The position numbers and the translations under genes are program-made. From Ruminococcus sp. (GTDB lineage: Bacteria; Bacillota; Clostridia; Oscillospirales; Ruminococcaceae), in contig NZ_JAFUAG010000015.1 in NCBI RefSeq assembly GCF_017464355.1, positions 1 through 64,000 of the forward strand: a stretch of 64,000 bases of DNA. Reading direction: 5' to 3'. The notes beneath the pieces were generated by a model. The model saw only the letters and a list, made by a program, of their open reading frames with translations. It was not told the origin of the DNA and searched no databases. Shown here piece by piece: positions 58,555 through 64,000 of this stretch. The number at the start of each line of letters is the position of its first letter. Positions within the stretch are counted from its first letter, which is position 1.

Positions 58555-59187
58555 ATGGACAACAAAGAAGAACTTGACAGGGGCACGGAGATCCCCCGTC
58601 CCGAACAAAGCTGCGGCTTTTATCAGTGGTACGCACCACGACAGCAAGTACCTGCTGTCAAGCCGAAAAAACGCGGCTGTCTCATATTCCTTGCAGTTTT
58701 TATGACGGTCTGTTTTGCTGTGCTTTTCTGGAGCGCTTACGGGTTTTCAAAGCTTTTCGTATCAGAAAAGACCGAGTTCACAAAGGAGGATATCAGCACT
58801 CTTGAAGAACGGCTCTGCATAGATATCCCCGAGGACGGCACGCTGAAAAAATCTGAAATATCTTCGGGTCCCGGGGACGCTCCCAGCGGCAGGTATCATC
58901 TGGATTTTGAGGGTATAAGCGACCCTGAGAAATTCATGGAGAATGCCTTTGCAAATGGGAACTTCCACATCGTTGACAAGACTGATGAGAACTATGGCTT
59001 TGCTGTGGAACAGATAAATGCCGAGCACGGTCTTTGGAAGGACAGAAGCTTTAAAGAGCCCGATGTGATATATGAGATAGTCGTGCCCGATGATGGAAAA
59101 CGGAAACGTCATGACTATTATGCGGCATTTGCCGACGGCAGAGATGGCAGCAAGTGCAGGATAACTGTTATCATGATAGAATTTTAG
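58555..59187 (+). CDS. Hypothetical membrane-anchored protein, paralogue of previous gene
   Basis: A 210-residue protein. Start ATG 58555 (AGGAG 7 nt upstream). A basic, Pro-rich cytosolic tail precedes TM about 44-66. The outer domain shares ISDPEKFMENAFANG and DVIYEIVVPDDG ... HDYYAAFADGRDGSKCRI with the previous protein. Together with the 86-residue protein it forms a membrane-protein trio inside the polyamine operon. A role in sensing or export of polyamines is possible but unsupported by motifs. Confidence 0.6.
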   Translation: MDNKEELDRGTEIPRPEQSCGFYQWYAPRQQVPAVKPKKRGCLIFLAVFMTVCFAVLFWSAYGFSKLFVSEKTEFTKEDISTLEERLCIDIPEDGTLKKSEISSGPGDAPSGRYHLDFEGISDPEKFMENAFANGNFHIVDKTDENYGFAVEQINAEHGLWKDRSFKEPDVIYEIVVPDDGKRKRHDYYAAFADGRDGSKCRITVIMIEF

Positions 59188-59254
59188 TGTACATATTTTT
59201 GGATAATTCAGTATTATTGAAGCATTTACATTGCAGATGAACGGAGTGAGATAA

Positions 59255-60103
59255 ATGGAACTTTGGTTTACAGAAAAGCATACAGACGATGTCAACTTCA
59301 CCATAAAGGTGAAAAAGCAGCTGTATTCGGGGAAAAGCTATTATCAGGATATAGATGTTTTCGACACCTGCGAATTCGGCAGGGTGCTGGTGCTGGACGG
59401 CTTTATCATGCTGACGGAAAAGGACGAATACATCTACCACGAAATGGTAACAGCGGTGCCTATGGCGGTCAACCCCGATATAAAGAACGTTCTGGTCATC
59501 GGTGCGGGGGACGGCGGCACTGTCAGGGAGCTGACAAGGTACCCCACCATTGAGAACATAGACATGGTGGAGATAGATGAGCAGGTGGTCAAGGTGTGCA
59601 AGGAATATCTGCCCCAGACAGCCTGCAGATTCGATGACCCGAGAGTTCACCTGTTTTTTGAGGACGGGCTGAAATACGTCCGCAGAAAGCAGAACGAATA
59701 CGACCTTATCATCGTGGATTCCACCGACCCCTTCGGCCCGGGAGAGGGGCTGTTCACCAAGGAGTTCTACGGCAACTGCTCCAAGGCGCTGACCGATAAC
59801 GGCATACTTATAAACCAGCACGAAAGCACCTATTACGACAGCTATGTGGACATGGTGACACGCACCCACAAGCGCATAGGCGCGAACTTCCCTGTTACCA
59901 TGGTGTACCAGGCGCACATACCCACCTACCCCTCGGGGCACTGGCTTTTCGGGTTCGCCTCGAAAAATCTCCACCCCGTATACGACCTGAAGGCTGACAG
60001 GTGGAAAGAGTTCGGACTGAAGATGAAATACTACAACACCGAGCTGCACAAGGGCTGCTTCGCACTGCCCAACTATGTGCTGGAGGTACTGGAGAACTCA
60101 TGA
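59255..60103 (+). CDS. speE: Spermidine synthase
   Basis: A 282-residue aminopropyltransferase joining putrescine and decarboxylated SAM. GGAGTG lies before the ATG. Motifs: FGRVLVLDGFIMLTEKDEYIYHEM, VLVIGAGDGGTVREL (SAM-binding loop), DMVEIDEQVVKVC, VHLFFEDGLKYV, LIIVDSTDPFGPGEGLF (catalytic DSTDP) and YQAHIPTYPSGHWLFGFAS. Complete and typical. Its stop overlaps the next start by ATGA. Confidence 0.95.
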   Translation: MELWFTEKHTDDVNFTIKVKKQLYSGKSYYQDIDVFDTCEFGRVLVLDGFIMLTEKDEYIYHEMVTAVPMAVNPDIKNVLVIGAGDGGTVRELTRYPTIENIDMVEIDEQVVKVCKEYLPQTACRFDDPRVHLFFEDGLKYVRRKQNEYDLIIVDSTDPFGPGEGLFTKEFYGNCSKALTDNGILINQHESTYYDSYVDMVTRTHKRIGANFPVTMVYQAHIPTYPSGHWLFGFASKNLHPVYDLKADRWKEFGLKMKYYNTELHKGCFALPNYVLEVLENS

Positions 60104-60698
60104 CCGATGAGCAGAAGCGCCGAATGTGCAAGCTGCTGGGCGACTACGACAGGTTCGCATATCTCGCAGCGAACATTGAGTGGACAGATGTGCGGTACGA
60201 TCACATAAATGTCCCCATTGACACGGACTCGAACCATTGGGTGAACTTTATTACGGTGGACTTTGAGAAAGGCTATGTCGGAAAGCATTTTGATGAAGCT
60301 GTAATTCAGATGATGATAATGTTCATATCAGCGGCGGAGGACTGGTCCCCTCACGACGGCTGGAAGGATATGACAGTACAGCAACGTCTGGAAAGCTTTG
60401 AGAGGGCAAGAGGGCTGTACGAGGGCTATGTGGGCTCCCCCGAGGTATGGGCGCTCAATGAAGAAATGAGCCCGCGGGAGTTTGAGAACGATGTCTTCAC
60501 CTGCTGCAAGATTTGGGACAGAAGCTTTATCGAGCGAAGATACCCGATGGAGCAAAGGCCTTGCTTGAACGTTTCAGCGGCGGCAGGCACTTTTGGTTAG
60601 GCAATGGCAGCGGGACTTTCGGCGGCCTGTACACCGACTGGCTGGCGGTGAATGAAGACAGCTTTTTATTTGTTTACTACTATCAGGGGTGGAGTTAA
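60100..60698 (+). pseudogene. Hypothetical protein split by a frameshift, speE-speB intergenic gene
   Basis: A gene starting at ATG 60100 (coupled to speE) reads about 166 residues (MTDEQKRRMCKLLGDYDRFAYLAANIEW ... CCKIWDRSFIERR) and then loses sense. The missing end (PDGAKALLERFSGGRHFWLGNGSGTFGGLYTDWLAVNEDSFLFVYYYQGWS) is in another frame from about 60530 to 60698. A one-base shift near 60535-60560 would join them into a protein of about 199 residues. Not recognised as a family. Either a decayed gene, a sequence error or a programmed shift. Confidence 0.55.
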
Positions 60699-60738
60699 AG
60701 CAGCCCCCATAACACAGACGATCGAAAGGAGTTTTATC

Positions 60739-61605
60739 ATGTTGGAAAAAAATATCTCTACTTTTATCGCTTGCGACAGCGAGTACGATGAGGCGAAAAT
60801 AGTTATGTTCGGTGCCCCCTTTGACAGCACCACATCTTTCCGCCCCGGCACAAGGTTCGCAAGCCAGGCCATGAGGAGCGAGAGCTTCGGCATTGAAACT
60901 TTCTCGGTTTACCAGATGAAGGATATGCTGGACATAAAGGTCTTCGACAGCGGCGACCTGGAGCTGCCTTTCGGTTCGCCAAACAAGGCAATTTCGGACA
61001 TTCAGGCGAGGACAGCCACCATACTTGATGACGGCAAGATACCCTGCATGATAGGCGGCGAACATCTGGTGACGCTGGGGGCTGTTCGGGCGGCGGCGGA
61101 AAAATATCCCGACCTGCACGTTATACAGTTCGATGCCCATGCCGACCTGAGAGATGAATATCTCGGGGTAAAGCTGAGCCATGCCTGCGTTATGCGCCGC
61201 TGCCACGATATACTGGGTGACGGAAAGATCTTCCAGTTCGGCATTAGAAGTGCTGAGAAGAGCGAGATAGATTTTGTCATGGACGGCCACACCTCCATGA
61301 ACCTGTTTGATTTCAGGACGCTCCGTGAAGCTGTGGGCTTCATCGGCAATGCACCCGTTTATTTCACCCTGGATATGGACGTGCTTGACCCCTCGGAATT
61401 CCCAGGCACAGGCACCCCCGAGGCAGGCGGCGTTCACTTCGATGAGCTGCTGGACGCTATCGAGATCATCTCCGAACTCAATATCGTCGGCTTCGATATG
61501 AACGAGCTTTCCCCCGTCTATGACCAGAGCGGCAGAAGCACTGCCCTCGCCTGCAAGGTAATGCGTGAAATGCTGCTTCGCTTCTTTCCCGTGGAAGGGC
61601 AGTAA
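60739..61605 (+). CDS. speB: Agmatinase (ureohydrolase family)
   Basis: A 288-residue Mn-dependent enzyme converting agmatine to putrescine and urea. Start ATG 60739 with AAAGGAG. Metal-binding motifs: GGEHLVTLG (His), QFDAHADLR (DAHAD) and TLDMDVLDPSEFPGTGTPEAGG (DxD). C-terminal DMNELSPVYDQSGRSTALA is family-typical. Substrate agmatine (rather than arginine) is supported by the operon: speA makes agmatine and speE uses putrescine. A terminator follows at 61674. Confidence 0.93.
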   Translation: MLEKNISTFIACDSEYDEAKIVMFGAPFDSTTSFRPGTRFASQAMRSESFGIETFSVYQMKDMLDIKVFDSGDLELPFGSPNKAISDIQARTATILDDGKIPCMIGGEHLVTLGAVRAAAEKYPDLHVIQFDAHADLRDEYLGVKLSHACVMRRCHDILGDGKIFQFGIRSAEKSEIDFVMDGHTSMNLFDFRTLREAVGFIGNAPVYFTLDMDVLDPSEFPGTGTPEAGGVHFDELLDAIEIISELNIVGFDMNELSPVYDQSGRSTALACKVMREMLLRFFPVEGQ

Positions 61606-61673
61606 GTCCCCTGCCGAATGAAGACCTGTCTGCTGCAAAGGGGCTTTCCTTCGGCCGTTTATATGAAAACAAC

Positions 61674-61707
61674 ATCGCCCCGAAGCCATATGCGGCCTCG
61701 GGGCGAT
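61674..61707. terminator. Terminator at end of polyamine operon
   Basis: The stem ATCGCCCCGAAGCC/GGCCTCGGGGCGAT lacks a long T run on the plus side. It lies between speB and a convergent membrane-protein gene. Confidence 0.65.
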
Positions 61708-61735
61708 GCCCGTACTATATGTTGATCACAGAAAG

Positions 61736-62221
61736 TTATACTATCAGTTCTCTTACCCCCGCAATAACAGCCGCTATAACAGGGTAGCCCACCAGCGTCA
61801 TGAGCCATTTCCCGATGAGGGTCTTACCGTAGATATAAGGCTTCAGGTCTTCCGTGCCCTTGATATCCCAGGCCTTTGTTTTGCCGACCCACCAGTAGTC
61901 AATAAATAACCTGTCAAACAGCCCCTCGCACAGCAGGATAAAAGTTATCTGCCAAAAGCCCTGCCAAAAACCGTCAGCACCGTTGAGCCCGTAAACAGCC
62001 CATATCACGAACAAAAATAAAGGCACTATGCCAAAAAAACGAAACAGAGCTGCATTTCTTTTTATCCTTGCCTTGTCTGTCAGCCCCAGCTCGCAGGCTC
62101 TCTCATGAACTTCCTTTTCGTAAAATATCACCAGCCCCACAGGACCGTTAGCTATGCCCACAACACAGCATATCAGTACGATAAAGCAGCTGACTATCCC
62201 CTCAAGTATAAGCATTCCCAT
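61736..62221 (-). CDS. Hypothetical four-TM membrane protein
   Basis: A 161-residue protein with AGGAGG before the ATG. TM segments lie at about 5-28, 60-80, 87-107 and 138-155. A polar loop with YEKEVHERACELGLTDKARIKRN follows TM1. Not recognised. Preceded by a repeat-filled gap. Confidence 0.6.
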   Translation of the reverse strand: MGMLILEGIVSCFIVLICCVVGIANGPVGLVIFYEKEVHERACELGLTDKARIKRNAALFRFFGIVPLFLFVIWAVYGLNGADGFWQGFWQITFILLCEGLFDRLFIDYWWVGKTKAWDIKGTEDLKPYIYGKTLIGKWLMTLVGYPVIAAVIAGVRELIV

Positions 62222-62277
62222 AATTATCCTCCTGAAAAAAACAGGGCAGCAGCCTTTCGGCCGTTGCCCTTATTATA

Positions 62278-62562
62278 TTTTGCCGACCTCTGAAAAATCA
62301 GACCCGTCAGCTTAAACGTTTGGATTTTCCGACAGCGCCTGCCGCCGCAGCCCCGCTGCCCGCCGACCTCCGCACCCGCAGACCCGTCAGCTGTTCTTCC
62401 TTTCTTCCGAACCCTCCGCCTTACTTCTCTCTCTTTACCGCAAGGCCGAGTGTCCGTGTATACCATTATATATCTCTCTTTCCGTAAGCAGCACCGCAGC
62501 CCCCTCTCACAAGAGCCGCCCCCGCTTTTTTGCCGACCTCTGAAAGATCAGACCCGTCAGCT
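62278..62562. repeat. Dispersed TTTTGCCGACCTCTGA...TCAGACCCGTCAGCT repeats
   Basis: The 439-bp gap 62222-62660 is gene-free. It holds two near-identical 35-bp direct repeats (62278-62312 and 62528-62562) with a CTGA...TCAG mini-palindrome, and a third partial copy (about 62361-62391) sharing GCCGACCTC and AGACCCGTCAGCT. A hairpin AGGGCA...TGCCCT is at about 62243-62271. Confidence 0.65.
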
Positions 62563-62660
62563 ATATATCAATATCCGTTTTCTCCTTGTACCCCGACACC
62601 CGCAGCGCCTGTCTTTTTCTCGGCGACGCCCGTCTCAGTACCTATCTCATTTATTCTGCC

Positions 62661-63332
62661 CTACCATATAAAGGGCACCAGCCTGTATCTCACCTTCTGT
62701 TTGTATTCGGTGTAGCCTTTCAGCCCCTCTTCCAGTACCTTTTCTTCGTTGCCTATCCTCGCAGCTATGGCAGCAGGATAGATAAGGCATATCACAAAAC
62801 TTATCCACGACCCCAGCACCAGCGGTGCCGCCATAAACATAAGTATGGTCGCCGTGTACATCGGGTGACGTATCACCCCGTAAAGTCCCGTGTCAACTAC
62901 CTGCTGACCCTCCTGCACCTCTATGGTGCGGGAAAGATAGGCGTTCTCTCTCAGTACTTCCCCATACATGGCATACCCCGCAAGAAAAACAACTGCCGCC
63001 GCGATACTCCCGCCAAAGCTGAGCCTCAGCCACCCGAAACGGCAGCTAAGCCCCGCCATCACAAAAGCCCCCGCGAACATCAGCGCACTCAGCGCAACTA
63101 CTGCCTTCTGGGTATTTTCTTTCTCTTTGCCGTTCAGCCTTTTTTCAAGAAGTTCAGGGTCCTTCACTGCCATGACCAGCCCCATTATCAGCATGGGGAT
63201 AAAAAGCACCGCCATGAAAAGCCCGCCCTGCCCGAATTTCAGCGTGCCCGCAGGCACAAATATCAGCAGTCCCAGTATGACCAGCCCACCGAGATATTTC
63301 ACCACAGCATTCAGAAGCAGCTTCCTGTTCAT
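62661..63332 (-). CDS. Isoprenylcysteine carboxyl methyltransferase-family membrane protein
   Basis: A 223-residue membrane protein with five TM helices. AGGAG lies before the ATG. The C-terminal motif VVDTGLYGVIRHPMYTA ... YTEYKQKVRYRLVPFIW is the ICMT/PEMT-type SAM-binding signature (RHPxY). In bacteria the substrate is unknown. Stands alone. Confidence 0.85.
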   Translation of the reverse strand: MNRKLLLNAVVKYLGGLVILGLLIFVPAGTLKFGQGGLFMAVLFIPMLIMGLVMAVKDPELLEKRLNGKEKENTQKAVVALSALMFAGAFVMAGLSCRFGWLRLSFGGSIAAAVVFLAGYAMYGEVLRENAYLSRTIEVQEGQQVVDTGLYGVIRHPMYTATILMFMAAPLVLGSWISFVICLIYPAAIAARIGNEEKVLEEGLKGYTEYKQKVRYRLVPFIW

Positions 63333-63534
63333 ACGATCATCTCCTGTCTTCTTTTTTTCGGGGTCACCTCCTGTTCTTTCTCCCCTTGTATGACTCTATT
63401 ATAAGCCAAAACCTCCCAAAGGTCTACCAACTACCCTAGGCGATTGCGCAACGCATAGTTGCAATTTCTGCCACAGTCGGAAAGATCTGCCTTCCCTGCA
63501 TTCAATTAAATTATCAAAATATATCCCATATCGA

Positions 63535-63563
63535 TTGACATCAACAAACTCAAGTGCTATAAT
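63535..63563 (+). promoter_or_regulatory. Perfect-consensus promoter of third LRR gene
   Basis: TTGACA (63535-63540), a 17-bp spacer and TATAAT (63558-63563). Both hexamers and the spacer match consensus. AGGAGGT lies before the ATG at 63614. Confidence 0.85.
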
Positions 63564-63613
63564 GTATTCATAAATAGTTTTTATTTTATCAATTTTTCAG
63601 GAGGTATACTAAT

Positions 63614-64000
63614 ATGAAACAAAAAAACTGCTGGCCGCCCTGCTGTCCCTGACCCTTGTCTTCGGCAGCACCATAGTCCCCGCAGCAACCATAGCCGCCC
63701 CCACCGCCATAACCGCCGCCGCCGAGTCGTTCACCGACGGCGACTACACCTACACCGTCCTCAATGACGGCACTATCGAGATAACCAAATACTACGGCCC
63801 CGAAACAGAAGTAACTATCCCCTCTGAGATAGATGGCAAAACCGTAACAAGCATAGGCAGCCAGTCATTTTTTGGGAATAGTTCACTCAAAAGCATTACT
63901 ATCCCCGATAGTGTGACGACCATAGGCAACAGTGCTTTTCGAGAATGCACAAGCCTTACAAGCGTAACTATACCCGAAGGTGTGACATATATCGGATACT
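63614..64000 (+). pseudogene. BspA-like LRR surface protein, frameshifted in signal peptide at an A7 tract (runs off window)
   Basis: From ATG 63614 the frame stops after 12 codons. With one more A in the A7 run (63621-63627) the frame would read [20 protein letters not shown] and continue as a signal peptide, then [23 protein letters not shown] and LRR_5 repeats ([20 protein letters not shown]) to the window edge. It is paralogous to the two dockerin LRR proteins at 6725 and 9065, but whether it has a dockerin cannot be seen. The strong promoter and clean ribosome site argue that the gene is or recently was used. Phase variation, sequence error or decay are all possible. Confidence 0.75.

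Noticed and set aside
1-64000. tRNA, rRNA or CRISPR-Cas genes
   Set aside because: No sequence with the expected features was found on reading either strand.

Overview
The window looks like chromosome from a cellulosome-forming Ruminococcus-type Firmicute (Oscillospiraceae). The main evidence is four type-I dockerins: on a GH26 mannanase, on two BspA-like leucine-rich-repeat proteins and on a subtilase. Supporting evidence is the cytoplasmic GH43/SGNH-esterase/galE sugar genes, the moderately GC-rich coding DNA with C-rich third positions, the clean AGGAGG ribosome sites and the sigma-A promoters with 17-bp spacers. I cannot name a species from sequence alone. No tRNA, rRNA or CRISPR array was seen.

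Layout. 1-2.65 kb is the end of an integrated plasmid-like element: a minus-strand operon led by a winged-helix protein and a DUF6017-type replication initiator, preceded by iteron-like TTTCTACC repeats. At about 2.63-2.67 kb it abuts a 5'-truncated ABC permease whose ATPase partner (lactococcin-972 type) is intact. 4.4-11 kb holds the GH26-dockerin mannanase and two LRR-dockerin proteins. 11.2-14.7 kb holds an orphan response regulator, a CAT-like acetyltransferase and a SpoVB-like flippase. 14.8-18.8 kb is a 1302-residue dockerin-bearing subtilase. 19-25.5 kb has two wall-polymer transferases, a lipoprotein, CwlD, a PAP2-like protein and a copper-chaperone-like protein. 25.6-36.2 kb has a beta-lactamase-fold lipoprotein, a clan GH-A hydrolase, a sortase operon with its own substrate, an SGNH esterase, galE and GH43. 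36.6-41.3 kb has a pantothenate ECF transporter with coaX, an HPt protein, an XRE/S24 regulator and a WG-repeat lipoprotein. 41.4-49.4 kb is an isolated phage head/packaging module. 49.7-54.6 kb has a small protein, an EAL phosphodiesterase and an ABC-F ATPase. 54.9-61.6 kb is a polyamine operon (speD, speA, speE, speB) interrupted by a four-helix-bundle protein cassette and carrying unknown membrane proteins. 61.7-64 kb has two membrane proteins and the start of a third BspA-like LRR protein with a frameshifted signal peptide.

How genes work together. The mannanase, LRR proteins and protease would all dock on cohesin scaffolds at the cell surface. The GH43, esterase and GalE lack signal peptides and would process imported oligosaccharides. 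The polyamine operon encodes arginine to agmatine to putrescine to spermidine. The ECF S-component and CoaX form a pantothenate-to-CoA uptake pair.

The most unusual content is non-coding. Two diverged elements of about 307 bp (11914-12221 and 52374-52679) share one architecture, equal arm lengths and compensatory base changes in a perfect 20-bp inner stem. A minimal relative lies at 50092-50230. All three look inserted inside terminator-like stems. Other dispersed repeats are a 96-bp double-palindrome element, and a TAATTCATAATTCATAATT repeat that sits at gene 3' ends in one fixed orientation, sometimes supplying the stop codon or terminal residues.
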